Below are positions 24,709-33,537 of a stretch of 33,537 nucleotides of DNA, one piece after another. The stretch covers positions 1 to 33,537 of the forward strand of contig NZ_CALXKQ010000031.1 of NCBI RefSeq assembly GCF_944388875.1. Direction: 5' to 3'. A model generated the notes under the pieces. The model was not told the origin of the DNA. It did not search any database and saw only the letters and a list, made by a program, of their open reading frames with translations. Position 1 is the stretch's first letter. Every line of letters starts with the position of its first letter. The DNA is from an uncultured Brachyspira sp. (GTDB lineage: Bacteria; Spirochaetota; Brachyspiria; Brachyspirales; Brachyspiraceae). A program made the position numbers and the translations under genes.

Positions 24709-26520
24709 TTATTTATTATTATCATCGGTTTTAAGTACGCTTATAAATGCATCCTGAGGGATTTCAACATTTCCAATAGCTTTCATACGCTTTTTACCTT
24801 CTTTTTGTTTTTCAAGAAGTTTTCTTTTTCTTGTTATGTCGCCTCCGTAACATTTTGCTGTAACATTTTTTCTTAATGCACTAATATTCTCACGTGCTAT
24901 AATTCTTCCTCCTATCGCAGCCTGTAAAGGAATCTGAAACATGTGTTTTGGGATGAGATGTTTTAATTTTTCTATGATTTGTCTTCCGCGGCTTTCGGCA
25001 TTGCTTCTATGTGCCATAAATGATAAAGCGTCTACTACTTCGCCATGAACTAGTATATCTATCTTTTCTATTTGGCTTTCTCTGAAGTCTGAAAAATCAT
25101 AATCAAATGAAGCATATCCTCTTGATATTGATTTTAATTTATCATAAAAGTCATACACTACTTCTATTAAAGGCAAGTCAAATTTTATTTCTGCTCTTTT
25201 ATCATCTAAATAATTTAATGATGTCTGCGTACCTCTTCTGTCTATACAAAGAGAGATAATATTACCCAAATAATCTGTAGGCACTATTATAAGAGCATTT
25301 ATAAAAGGCTCATAACATTTTTCTATATACTGTGCTGTAGGAAAATCTGCAGGATTATCAATAATTTTCTCTTCGCCGTTTGTGAGTTTTAATTTTACCT
25401 CTACCGAAGGGCTAGTTATTACAAGATTAAGATTAAACTCCCTTTCAAGTCTTTCCTGTACAATCTCTAAATGTAAAAGTCCTAAAAATCCGCATCTGTA
25501 TCCGAAACCTAATGCTATAGAGCGTTCTGGCTCATACACTAATGAAGCATCATTTAATTTTAATTTTTCTAACGCTTTCTGAAGACTAGTATAATCTTCA
25601 TCTTCAGCTGGAAATATACCAGCAAATACCATAGGTAAAACTTCTTTATATCCTATTAAAGGCTCATCAGAAGGATTTTCTTCAAGTGTTATAGTATCTC
25701 CTATTTTTATATCGGATATATTTTTAATGCCAGCAATAATGTATCCTACCTCTCCGCTTTTAAGTTCATTAGCTGATTTAAGCCCAAGTAAAAGCGTACC
25801 GCATTCTTCAACTTCGTACTCTGCTTTAGTTTCCATTAAAAGTAATTTATCGCTTTTTTTGATAGAGCCGTCAAATATTCTCACTATCATAACAGCACCG
25901 CGAAAAGGATCATAATAAGAATCAAATATCAATGCCCTAGTTTTTTTATCAGTATTGTCTTTAGGAGCAGGTATCATCTTAACAACTGCTTCAAGTATTT
26001 CATCAATACCTATATCATTTTTAGCACTTGCAAGAACAATATCATCTTTATTAACTCCAAACTCTTTTTCCATCTGTTCCTTACAAAGTTCAATATTGGC
26101 GGCAGGCAAATCTATTTTATTAATAACAGGTACAATCTCCAAATTATTTTCAAAGGCAAGATAAAAGTTAGAAATAGTTTGAGCCTCCACTCCCTGAGCA
26201 GCGTCAACTACTAATATAGCACCCTCACATGCAGCAAGAGAACGAGAAACCTCATAATTAAAGTCAACATGACCTGGGGTATCTATCAAATTAAGAGTAT
26301 ATACTTCTCCGTCTTTAGCCTGATATGAAAGTTTTACAGCTTGGCTTTTTATAGTTATTCCTCTCTCTCTTTCTATATCCATAGAGTCTAATATTTGAGC
26401 CTTCATCTCTCGGCTTGATACTGCTTTGGTATGCTCTATAATTCTATCAGCTAATGTGCTTTTACCGTGGTCAACATGTGCTATGATACAGAAATTTCTA
26501 ATTTTTTCAGCGTATGACAT
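24709..26520 (-). CDS. lepA: Elongation factor 4 (back-translocase GTPase LepA)
   Basis: A 603-aa translational GTPase of standard LepA length, acting on stalled or mistranslocated ribosomes. G motifs: HVDHGKST (G1, about 15-22), RGIT (G2), DTPGH (G3), NKID (G4). It then carries the EF-G-like domains II, III and V and the LepA-only C-terminal domain with [43 protein letters not shown] (shown here only as the family's basic CTD around residues 535-580). Start at 26520 has AAGGA, at a rather long distance. A promoter 70-98 bp upstream is almost identical to the one for the restriction-modification gene. No clear terminator follows. Confidence 0.97.
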   Translation of the reverse strand: MSYAEKIRNFCIIAHVDHGKSTLADRIIEHTKAVSSREMKAQILDSMDIERERGITIKSQAVKLSYQAKDGEVYTLNLIDTPGHVDFNYEVSRSLAACEGAILVVDAAQGVEAQTISNFYLAFENNLEIVPVINKIDLPAANIELCKEQMEKEFGVNKDDIVLASAKNDIGIDEILEAVVKMIPAPKDNTDKKTRALIFDSYYDPFRGAVMIVRIFDGSIKKSDKLLLMETKAEYEVEECGTLLLGLKSANELKSGEVGYIIAGIKNISDIKIGDTITLEENPSDEPLIGYKEVLPMVFAGIFPAEDEDYTSLQKALEKLKLNDASLVYEPERSIALGFGYRCGFLGLLHLEIVQERLEREFNLNLVITSPSVEVKLKLTNGEEKIIDNPADFPTAQYIEKCYEPFINALIIVPTDYLGNIISLCIDRRGTQTSLNYLDDKRAEIKFDLPLIEVVYDFYDKLKSISRGYASFDYDFSDFRESQIEKIDILVHGEVVDALSFMAHRSNAESRGRQIIEKLKHLIPKHMFQIPLQAAIGGRIIARENISALRKNVTAKCYGGDITRKRKLLEKQKEGKKRMKAIGNVEIPQDAFISVLKTDDNNK

Positions 26521-26589
26521 TTATAAAATATATCCTTATTATTAAAATTGATTGATATTAAAAATATTATACTTTTATATTGATGATAT

Positions 26590-26618
26590 ATTATAATATA
26601 GTGAGTGCGTTTTTGCAA
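26590..26618 (-). promoter_or_regulatory. Promoter of lepA
   Basis: On the minus strand TTGCAA (26613-26618), a 17-bp spacer and TATAAT (26590-26595), giving a leader of about 63 nt. 26590-26620 matches 30155-30185 at 28 of 31 positions. Confidence 0.7.
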
Positions 26619-26642
26619 ATTGTTTTTTACAATGAGTATTAA

Positions 26643-29600
26643 TTATTCAATTTGAAATATATCGTCCATTATTTCTCTTTGCTTAATTTTAGCATTATTT
26701 ATTTTTAATTGAGATTGATATATTTGTTTTTTGCAATCTAAAATAGTATTTGATATTTTATTTTGTATATTTAAATCAGGTATAGGAATTTGTAATTTTT
26801 CTATTCTATCTATAGAAGCTCTCAAATTTCTATTAAAACCATATTCTTTTCCAACAATATTAAAAGCATAATTAAAATATATCATGTTTACAGAATTATC
26901 AATACATTTTATAACACCGCAATGATCTGTAGGATAAAAAGGATTATTTGGAAGTATATAATTTGTCATCCAATCACCATCTATGCCCCATAATACAAAT
27001 GTGGAATCAAAATTGTCAAATAACAATTCGTCAATATATCCGAAAGGTTTATATACATTTGCACTATAAATAGGGTACTTACCATTTTCTTTGATATTCT
27101 TTTGTAATACTCTTTTTCCTATAGTTATTTGAAATTTAGTTTTATCAGATAACTTACATTTATCATAATTAACAAAATCTAAACTATTAATTTTATCATT
27201 TGATTCTTTAATAATTTTATCCTGTTCTAAAATAATGTTTTCTTGCTCCTCCATAAGATAAACTATTTCTTTCTGCTTTTCAATGGAAGGTATAGGAACT
27301 GATAAATTTCCAAAATTATCTCTATTTAAACCGCCTTGTGCAGCACCTGTTTTTAATTCTTTCAGTACATTATTAAAAATGAATAAATAATAAAATATAA
27401 ATTTTTGATTTACTTCATTTGAAAATCTTACTTTCAATATATGTTCATTTATATACATATCATTATTTATATTTTTTGCTAAAGCTATTTTTCCAGCTAA
27501 AGCTCCATCTTTACAAATTAGAATATCATTTTCTAAAACTTTTGTATTTATAGACATAGTTTTAGCATATTCTACTGGTATATATTTTAATTTATCTAAA
27601 TTAATTCTTCCTGTGTATGCATTTATATGTTCTCCACCTAAAGATATAATGCCTTCATTATTTTTTTTAACTCCACCTTTAGGTCTGCTTCCACTATATA
27701 ATACCATATTAAGTGAATTATCAGATAGTTTAACTAGTGGATATTTAGTAGTTATTGTTTTTTTTTTAGTTAAACTAATACTATTTAAAAAATTATCGGA
27801 TTCAAAATTAAAACAATCTTTCATATTTAAAACATATATATTTTTTTCTAAACCTTTAACTACATTAGGATAATTATCATATAAAGCTTGAAGCATATAA
27901 TAATTAGCCTTATTTATATTATCTCTATTTTTTTCATCCAATAAATTGCCTAAATATGTACCTTCTTTATCCCTTTCTTCTGTTATTCCCTCATTTCCTC
28001 TTCTATTACTGAAACTATATCCTAAAAATTTTTTTTCATCGTCTTTTTCTCCTGTATCAATTATCAAAAGTTTTTTATCTTTACACATATTTACATAACT
28101 TTCTTTATTTTCTAAACTAATAGATTTTTCTCTTTTTTGTAAAAATAATATAACAGTATTTGTACCAGTAGCCTGAAATGCATTAGAGCCTAATTTTACA
28201 ATCCCTTTTAAATAAAAATTTTCAAATATAATGGTTCTTGCCTTTTCATAAAGTCCATCATTTTGAAGTATGGAAATAGGAAGTATTATAGCAGCATATC
28301 CATTAGGTTTTAATAATTGTTTCATACGCTCTATAAATATTACTTCTATTTCTTTGCTGCTATCTGTTATATCCTTGTATAAATCAAAAGCTTCATCTGA
28401 ATTTCTATCCATTATAGACTTAAATCCGCTTACAGAATATGGAGGATTTGAAATAACTATATCAAATCTTCCATTTTCTTTATCTTTAGTATCTAATAAT
28501 GTTCCTCTGTAATCATCATGACTAAAAGGATAAATACCTGAAGTTTGAAGTATTTGAGCTTCTCCATCTCCGTTAAAAAAACATGACAACTTTGTTGTTT
28601 TTACAAGTCTGTAGTCATTTTCTATTCCATATATATTATCTTTAGCCCATATAAATTTATCAGGATCTTTATTATATCTGTCTAAAACATTTTGTACTAT
28701 TTTTAATGTGTCTAAATTTTCATTTTCTATTTCTAAAAGTGATTTTTGAATTATATCCATAACTTCTGTTAAAAAGTGTCCGCTTCCACAAGCAAAATCT
28801 ATAACTTTTGGAATAAAATCTTTATTACCTAAGATAATTTTTTCTTTAATCATTTCTTTTATAGGAATAGATTGAACAATAAATCTTGTTAAGATACGAG
28901 GTGTAAAAAATTGACCCACTTCTTGTTTAAAACCTGTGTTTAAAAGATTTTCAAAAAAATCTCCTAAAAACTGATGTTTTTCTGTATATCTGAATTGATA
29001 CCTTTGTAATAATTCAACAACTTCTTTAACTATACTTGTGTTTCTTTTGAAGTCTCTTTCATCAAATATGTCAATAAATGAAAATTCCTGATTTTTATAA
29101 ATCATAGCCTGCATTAATGATTCTCTTAATTCTTTTTCATTTTTTTGTTTTATATCATCGAGTTTTATATAAAAAATAATTTTATTTAAATACCATTTCA
29201 TTCCGCTTTGAAATAACTGATTAAGTCTATCAATAAATATTTCATAATTATCTGTAGCTTCTCTCCATTGGAAAGATAATTCTTCGTTTTCTTTTGTATT
29301 ATCTTCATCAAATACTTTGCATACAAATAAATTAAATATTTTATTAAATGCATTTGGCTTATCTGAAACTACATTATGTCTTAATATTTCTAAAAATTGA
29401 TTATATATATTTTTTCCATCTTCTGGGGTTATTATTTCTAAATCTTTTTTTAAAAGTGCTTTTGCCTGTATTCCATAAGGTAAAATATCTTTTTCAAATA
29501 TTCCATTAAATGAAAATTGTTTATTCCATCTATTATGTATTTCTTGCACATTAGCAAGAGTTTTTAATTCTTCATCAATTTTTACTATTTCGTTTTTATA

Positions 29601-30119
29601 TTCTATTTCATCATTATCATTTAATCTTGAAGTATATAAGCATAAATATTCAGCATTTCTGTCTTGATTATAATAGCTGAATAATTGTCCGCCTTTCTTA
29701 TCCTTATCTAACATATTCTTATATTCTTTATTAAATTCACTGCCCCAAGTTTTGCATTCTATCATTAAATATGAAACATTATCTTTTGAAACAAGTATAT
29801 CTAGTTTTCCTTTCTCTTTTCTTCCCATTTCCCACTTTTTTTCAAGTGTTATACTATCAGGGCTATATCCTTTTTCCAAAAGTCTATCAACACATTCTAA
29901 AACAACAAAATTCTCGCTGTTTTCAAAATTAGAAGTTGTTCCATCTCCTAATTTGATATTTTTGTCAAAATTATTATCTATATAAAAAATTTTTTCCTTC
30001 TCAAAATTTATACTGATGGTATAGTTATTTCTATATTTTTTACTATATATTCCAAAATTAGTTTCTTTATAACCTAAAACTAATAATAACTTTTTTATAT
30101 ATTCAGAGCTTACTTTCAA
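26643..30119 (-). CDS. Single-chain restriction-modification enzyme with fused specificity domains (type IIG/IIB-like)
   Basis: A 1158-aa fusion that should methylate adenine at, and cut near, a specific site. N-terminal HsdR_N-like nuclease: PD-(D/E)xK residues D107 and E121-C-K123. A helical HsdM-like linker follows, with GQFFTPR (402-408), the AdoMet motif DFACGSG (441-447) and catalytic NPPY (558-561). From about residue 790 come two HsdS-type target-recognition domains, each ending in a helix after VPIPSIEKQKEI and IPIPDLNIQNKI. No helicase/ATPase domain, so not type I. The order R-M-S-S resembles AloI/CjeI-type enzymes, which cut on both sides of the site. Start is TTG at 30119 with AGGA seven bases before. 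An A10 run on the coding strand (27758-27767) precedes the first recognition domain. Confidence 0.9.
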   Translation of the reverse strand: MKVSSEYIKKLLLVLGYKETNFGIYSKKYRNNYTISINFEKEKIFYIDNNFDKNIKLGDGTTSNFENSENFVVLECVDRLLEKGYSPDSITLEKKWEMGRKEKGKLDILVSKDNVSYLMIECKTWGSEFNKEYKNMLDKDKKGGQLFSYYNQDRNAEYLCLYTSRLNDNDEIEYKNEIVKIDEELKTLANVQEIHNRWNKQFSFNGIFEKDILPYGIQAKALLKKDLEIITPEDGKNIYNQFLEILRHNVVSDKPNAFNKIFNLFVCKVFDEDNTKENEELSFQWREATDNYEIFIDRLNQLFQSGMKWYLNKIIFYIKLDDIKQKNEKELRESLMQAMIYKNQEFSFIDIFDERDFKRNTSIVKEVVELLQRYQFRYTEKHQFLGDFFENLLNTGFKQEVGQFFTPRILTRFIVQSIPIKEMIKEKIILGNKDFIPKVIDFACGSGHFLTEVMDIIQKSLLEIENENLDTLKIVQNVLDRYNKDPDKFIWAKDNIYGIENDYRLVKTTKLSCFFNGDGEAQILQTSGIYPFSHDDYRGTLLDTKDKENGRFDIVISNPPYSVSGFKSIMDRNSDEAFDLYKDITDSSKEIEVIFIERMKQLLKPNGYAAIILPISILQNDGLYEKARTIIFENFYLKGIVKLGSNAFQATGTNTVILFLQKREKSISLENKESYVNMCKDKKLLIIDTGEKDDEKKFLGYSFSNRRGNEGITEERDKEGTYLGNLLDEKNRDNINKANYYMLQALYDNYPNVVKGLEKNIYVLNMKDCFNFESDNFLNSISLTKKKTITTKYPLVKLSDNSLNMVLYSGSRPKGGVKKNNEGIISLGGEHINAYTGRINLDKLKYIPVEYAKTMSINTKVLENDILICKDGALAGKIALAKNINNDMYINEHILKVRFSNEVNQKFIFYYLFIFNNVLKELKTGAAQGGLNRDNFGNLSVPIPSIEKQKEIVYLMEEQENIILEQDKIIKESNDKINSLDFVNYDKCKLSDKTKFQITIGKRVLQKNIKENGKYPIYSANVYKPFGYIDELLFDNFDSTFVLWGIDGDWMTNYILPNNPFYPTDHCGVIKCIDNSVNMIYFNYAFNIVGKEYGFNRNLRASIDRIEKLQIPIPDLNIQNKISNTILDCKKQIYQSQLKINNAKIKQREIMDDIFQIE

Positions 30120-30154
30120 TTTTATATCCTAATATTGATAATACAACATTATGC

Positions 30155-30183
30155 ATTATAATATAGTGATTATGTTTTTGCAA
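30155..30183 (-). promoter_or_regulatory. Promoter of the restriction-modification gene
   Basis: On the minus strand TTGCAA (30178-30183), a 17-bp spacer and TATAAT (30155-30160), about 36 bp before the TTG start. Nearly the same sequence as the lepA promoter. Confidence 0.7.
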
Positions 30184-30280
30184 ATATTTTTTATGTATAT
30201 TTTTTTTACAATCCTATATAAAAAATATTGACTTTTTTTGTATATAATATTATTTTATAATTAATAAATTATTTTGTAAA

Positions 30281-30874
30281 ATGAAAAAAATTATTATTTT
30301 TATATTATTAATCTTTATTATTGCCTGCAATAATTCTTCCAATACAAATATATCTGAAAACACTAATGAAACAAAAAGTATCACAAATAATATTTATTCT
30401 AACAAAACATTAAAAGTAGGAATATATTTTTATGATTATCCTATGGTGTATGTAAGCAATGACAATATAAACGGATTTGATTATGATATAATAAATGCTA
30501 TAGCAAATGAAGAAAATTTCAAATTGGAATTCATTCCTATTCAATTTTCAAAACTTATACCATCATTAAACACAAATTATATAGATATTATAATAGCAGG
30601 CATGAGCATAACTGAAGATAGAAAACAGCTTGTAAATTTCTCTGATAAGTATTGCAGCTCCGGTCAAGGTATTATACTAAATAAAGAAAATGATGAAATA
30701 AAAGTCAATGATGATTTAATAGGAAAAACTGTAGGGGTTATAAAGGGTACTAGAGTTTTAAAAATTGTAGAGGGTAAAACAGATTATGAGCTGCTTCAGA
30801 AAATAAATGACGGATTATATACTATTATGAATAATGGTCTTTATAATGAATTAATTGATAAGCATTTAAGATGA
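30281..30874 (+). CDS. Family 3 solute-binding lipoprotein, internally shortened
   Basis: A 197-aa lipoprotein related to amino-acid ABC-transporter binding proteins (SBP family 3). The signal LIFIIAC gives lipidated Cys16. The first lobe is good: TLKVGIYFYDYPMVYVS, NGFDYDIINAIANEE (about 64-78), DIIIAGMSITEDRKQLVNFSDKY (about 102-124). LIGKTVGVIKGT (146-157) opens the second lobe, but the chain then jumps within some ten residues to DYELLQKINDGLYTIMNNGLYNELIDKH, the family's C-terminal helix. About 60-80 residues of lobe II are missing with the frame intact, so ligand binding is doubtful. No transporter permease or ATPase is adjacent. No clear ribosome site precedes ATG 30281. Confidence 0.78.
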   Translation: MKKIIIFILLIFIIACNNSSNTNISENTNETKSITNNIYSNKTLKVGIYFYDYPMVYVSNDNINGFDYDIINAIANEENFKLEFIPIQFSKLIPSLNTNYIDIIIAGMSITEDRKQLVNFSDKYCSSGQGIILNKENDEIKVNDDLIGKTVGVIKGTRVLKIVEGKTDYELLQKINDGLYTIMNNGLYNELIDKHLR

Positions 30875-30881
30875 AAAATAT

Positions 30882-30908
30882 TTGAAAAAAAAACTGTTTT
30901 ATTATAAA
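30882..30908 (+). promoter_or_regulatory. Possible promoter of fabV
   Basis: TTGAAA (30882-30887), a 15-bp spacer and TATAAA (30903-30908), about 47 bp before the fabV start. The spacer is short, so the call is tentative. Confidence 0.35.
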
Positions 30909-30954
30909 GTATAAAAGCTAAGTTTGTTTAATAAAAAATAGGAGAATAAAAAGT

Positions 30955-32133
30955 ATGGTAGTAGAGCCAAAGATATTAAATAATATATGTATAACTGCTC
31001 ATCCTTTAGGCTGTGCAAAAGAAGTTGAAAATCAGATTAATTATGTAAAATCCAAACCAAAAGTTAAATCTAATGTTAAAAATGCTCTTATATTAGGTGC
31101 ATCAGGAGGATACGGGCTTGCAAGCAGAATAGCTGCAGCTTATGGTCTTGGTGCTAAAACTATTGGGGTGTCTTTTGAAAAGGAAGCTACTGGAAAAAGA
31201 ACTGCTACACCTGGTTGGTACAATAATGAGGCTTTTGCTAAATGCTGCGAAAGAGATGGAATTGCACAAAAAAATTTAATACTTGATGCTTTTTTAAATG
31301 CTTCAAAAGAAGAAGTTATTAAAGAAGCCAAATCATTTTTTAATGGTGAAAAAATAGATTTAGTTGTATATAGTTTAGCTGCTCCTGCAAGAATGGATGA
31401 ATCAACAGGAACACTTTACCGCTCTGCATTAAAACCTATAGGCAAAACGTATAATGGAATAGGTATAGATTTTATGACAGAAGAGTTATTAAATGTAAAG
31501 ATTGAGCCTGCAAATGATGAAGAAATTAATGCTACAGTTAAAGTTATGGGCGGAGAAGATTGGGAATTATGGACTAATGCTTTACTAGATGCTGATTTAC
31601 TTAGTGAAAATGCGGTTAATATAGCTTATTCATATATAGGACCTCAAATGACTAGGGATATATACAGAGATGGTACTATAGGAAGAGCTAAAGATCATAT
31701 TGAAGCTACTGCTCATAGCTTAGATAAAAAAATGAATGAGAAAATAAAGGGACATGCTTATGTTTCTGTAAATAAAGCTGTTGTAACAAGAGCTTCTGCT
31801 GTTATACCTACAGTCCCTCTTTATATAGGAATATTATTTAAAGTTATGAAAAATAAGGGCTTGCATGAAGGTTGTATAGAACAGATGTACAGACTTATAA
31901 GCGAAAAGCTTTACAGCGGAAACTCTGTTCCTGTGGATAATGAGAATAGAATAAGATTAGATGACTGGGAATTAAGAGATGATGTTCAAAGTGAAGTTTT
32001 AGATTCTTGGAATAAATTAACTAAAGATAATGTAAAAGAAATAGCCGATATGTCTTTGTTTAGAAAAGATTATATGAATATGCATGGCTTTGAAATAGAA
32101 GGTATTGATTATTCTAAAGATGTTCAAATATAA
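30955..32133 (+). CDS. fabV: Trans-2-enoyl-CoA/enoyl-ACP reductase (FabV/TER family)
   Basis: A 392-aa NADH-dependent reductase of the FabV/TER family, which reduces the trans-2 double bond of enoyl-ACP (fatty-acid synthesis) or enoyl-CoA (butyrate-type fermentation, as in Treponema denticola TER). Marks: the opening VVEPKILNNICITAHPLGC, the NADH-binding LGASGGYGLASRIAAAYGLGA (about 47-67), and catalytic Y237-x8-K246 in IYRDGTIGRAK, the wider Y-x8-K spacing that sets this family apart from FabI. Length is standard. AGGAG precedes the ATG. The family is known for triclosan tolerance. Substrate (ACP or CoA) cannot be decided from sequence; no fatty-acid genes are adjacent. A strong terminator follows. 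Confidence 0.95.
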   Translation: MVVEPKILNNICITAHPLGCAKEVENQINYVKSKPKVKSNVKNALILGASGGYGLASRIAAAYGLGAKTIGVSFEKEATGKRTATPGWYNNEAFAKCCERDGIAQKNLILDAFLNASKEEVIKEAKSFFNGEKIDLVVYSLAAPARMDESTGTLYRSALKPIGKTYNGIGIDFMTEELLNVKIEPANDEEINATVKVMGGEDWELWTNALLDADLLSENAVNIAYSYIGPQMTRDIYRDGTIGRAKDHIEATAHSLDKKMNEKIKGHAYVSVNKAVVTRASAVIPTVPLYIGILFKVMKNKGLHEGCIEQMYRLISEKLYSGNSVPVDNENRIRLDDWELRDDVQSEVLDSWNKLTKDNVKEIADMSLFRKDYMNMHGFEIEGIDYSKDVQI

Positions 32134-32155
32134 TATTTAATTAGTATTTAAAATA

Positions 32156-32195
32156 AATTGGGATTGTTATTTAGCAATCCCAATTATTTTATTTA
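32156..32195 (+). terminator. Terminator of fabV
   Basis: AATTGGGATTG (32156-32166) pairs with CAATCCCAATT (32175-32185), 11 bp perfect, 8-nt loop, then ATTTTATTTAT. 22 bp after the stop codon; it may also act for the convergent glycosyltransferase gene. Confidence 0.88.
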
Positions 32196-32225
32196 TAAAA
32201 TTATATAATTTTCGTATATATGTCA

Positions 32226-33335
32226 TTAAATTGATGATTGTATATCTTTCAATTTTTTTCTTGTTTTATCTCTCATATTTCTAAAAGGTATAGGCCAAAC
32301 TAAAAAATCAATTATTTTATCAATTTTTTTATCCATATGTCTTTCTAAATATAGTTTATCATATTTTAAAAACATATCCATCCAATAAAAAGTATTTTCT
32401 TTAAACCATGGTGTATAGGATAAATATTCCCAAGCAGATAACAAAAGTTTATTTTTGTATAATGGTATATAATTACTATATTTTTTATTTTCAGGGGATA
32501 TTACAATTCTATGATCTGCATTAAAATGTGCTATTATAGTTTTATCAGCATACTCATTATTTAAATGCAGTGGAAATATTACATTGTAATATTCTGATAC
32601 CCTTTTTATTTTATCATTAGGAACAAAATGATTTAATATAGCTTCATGTCCAAAACGCATTTTTGTTTCAAACAATTTTATAATATGCTTATCAATATCT
32701 GCTTTATTAATATTAGCCCTTAATTCTTTTAAATTCATATACATAAATCCGCTGTTTACCCATTCATGAGGTTCTTTATCAAATACCAGAACTTTTTCAA
32801 AATCTTCTTTTATATTTTTATATTTTTCTTTTAATTCCTCTTCAGATAACTTATGTATATTGCTATATCTTATATATTCTTCACTATAATTATTTATATC
32901 AACTAAATAGGAATTGTTTTTAGCTGCTAATAACCAATAATTACTAATATCTGTATTAAAAATTTCTTTTAAGCTTTTTAGTACTATCATATCAGTATCT
33001 AAAAATAATACAGTGTCTAAATCATTTAGTATTTCTGGAATATCTAGTTTAACAAATATTATATAGTTCCACCAATAATATATTCTATCTTTTATTTCTT
33101 CATACCATTTTTTATATTTTTCTACATCTGGTTTATAAAATTTTATATCAAAGTCTTTAATTTCTTTTAATTGCAGTATTTTATTTTTATCATCATCTGA
33201 CATATCATCTGTAATTATATGAAAAGAAAAATATTCATCTTCTTCTGAATTTAATAATATAGAAACAATTAAAATACCTAATTCTATGGCGTAGTTATGT
33301 CCATTGACAATGGAACATATATTATATTTTTTCAT
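32226..33335 (-). CDS. GT8-family glycosyltransferase
   Basis: A 369-aa glycosyltransferase of the GT8 (LgtC/general stress A-type) family, which adds a hexose from a nucleotide sugar to LPS/LOS or another glycan at the inner membrane. The metal/nucleotide-binding D113-T-D115 sits in VLFLDTDMIVLK. WVNSGFMYMNL (about 187-197) is the second hallmark, and IAHFNADHR (about 268-276) supplies the late His. The last 30 residues (KIDKIIDFLVWPIPFRNMRDKTRKK, given here as the tail at about 338-362) form a basic amphipathic end likely to hold the enzyme to the membrane. The start at 33335 has AGGAG upstream. A -10-like TATAAT (minus, 33397-33402) lies 62 bp before it, and a heptamer tandem repeat about 120 bp before it. 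Confidence 0.88.
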   Translation of the reverse strand: MKKYNICSIVNGHNYAIELGILIVSILLNSEEDEYFSFHIITDDMSDDDKNKILQLKEIKDFDIKFYKPDVEKYKKWYEEIKDRIYYWWNYIIFVKLDIPEILNDLDTVLFLDTDMIVLKSLKEIFNTDISNYWLLAAKNNSYLVDINNYSEEYIRYSNIHKLSEEELKEKYKNIKEDFEKVLVFDKEPHEWVNSGFMYMNLKELRANINKADIDKHIIKLFETKMRFGHEAILNHFVPNDKIKRVSEYYNVIFPLHLNNEYADKTIIAHFNADHRIVISPENKKYSNYIPLYKNKLLLSAWEYLSYTPWFKENTFYWMDMFLKYDKLYLERHMDKKIDKIIDFLVWPIPFRNMRDKTRKKLKDIQSSI

Positions 33336-33453
33336 TAAAAACTCCTAATTAAATAATTTTTACCTTAAACTTTTATTTGAACAAATTAGAGTACTAATTA
33401 TATAAGTATTAGACATGTTTTTATGATTGTAATATTTTTTATTGATTAATAAA

Positions 33454-33537
33454 CAGAGTGCAGAGTGCAGAGTGCAGAGTGCAGAGTGCAGAGTGCAGAG
33501 TGCAGAGTGCAGAGTGCAGAGTGCAGAGTGCAGAGTG
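33454..33537. repeat. Heptanucleotide tandem repeat (CAGAGTG)12, cut by the window edge
   Basis: Twelve perfect copies of CAGAGTG run to the last base of the window; the array continues beyond it. It lies upstream of the glycosyltransferase gene. The unit is not a multiple of three and has no ORF here. A typical variable-number tandem repeat. Confidence 0.98.

Noticed and set aside
26590-30185. Target-site duplication of an insertion element around the restriction gene
   Set aside because: The repeats are working-looking promoters in the right place for lepA and the restriction gene, are 31 bp with mismatches, and no transposase or terminal inverted repeats are present.

Overview
The window looks like a piece of a Brachyspira chromosome (anaerobic intestinal spirochaete). 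It is very AT-rich, with strong A/T preference at third codon positions and AGGAG-type ribosome sites. Its gene set includes dCache chemoreceptors, FabV-type enoyl reductase, fused 2-oxoacid:ferredoxin oxidoreductase, spirochaete-style lipoprotein and outer-membrane proteins, and the start of a gene whose signal peptide ends like that of Brachyspira variable surface (Vsp) proteins. The genus is inferred from protein resemblance, not from a search.

Layout. 1-722: start of a secreted or surface protein gene (minus) behind a promoter-like region with a 19-nt homopolymer, then a GC-rich palindromic repeat element. 723-3625 (minus): 2-hydroxyacid dehydrogenase, an unrecognised 136-aa protein, an IPP-isomerase-like Nudix hydrolase and a DppA-type D-aminopeptidase. 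3995-5544 (plus): an overlapping ATPase plus PD-(D/E)xK-like pair, the best candidate here for an undescribed conflict/defence module. 5564-7360 (minus): a chemoreceptor with a complete amino-acid-binding dCache signature, then tRNA-Gly(UCC). 7681-11327 (plus): a DUF5682-like protein and a ten-repeat TPR protein. 11397-15051 (minus): PepSY-like periplasmic protein, outer-membrane beta-barrel candidate and a second chemoreceptor, with a (CTTG)8 microsatellite between the last two. 15458-18771 (plus): two-polypeptide 2-oxoacid (probably pyruvate):ferredoxin oxidoreductase behind a strong promoter. 18849-19859: polysaccharide pyruvyl transferase-like protein. 20344-21741: TcyP-type cystine/dicarboxylate-family symporter, bracketed by copies of the palindromic repeat. 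22348-26520 (minus): serS, a PfpI/DJ-1 protein and lepA. 26643-30119 (minus): a single-chain restriction-modification-specificity enzyme whose promoter is nearly identical to the lepA promoter just beyond its stop codon. 30281-32133 (plus): an internally shortened solute-binding lipoprotein and fabV. 32226-33335 (minus): GT8-family glycosyltransferase. The window ends inside a 7-bp tandem repeat.

How the genes fit together. The oxidoreductase, FabV, SerS and LepA are core metabolism and translation. The two chemoreceptors, cystine-type symporter, D-aminopeptidase and solute-binding protein point to an amino-acid/peptide-scavenging motile anaerobe. The pyruvyl transferase-like protein and GT8 enzyme (which share a C-terminal tail) point to surface glycan synthesis. 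Accessory content is concentrated in the ATPase/nuclease pair, the restriction-modification gene and the repeat elements. Several corrected starts rest on ribosome sites that lie inside or after a more upstream in-frame start codon.
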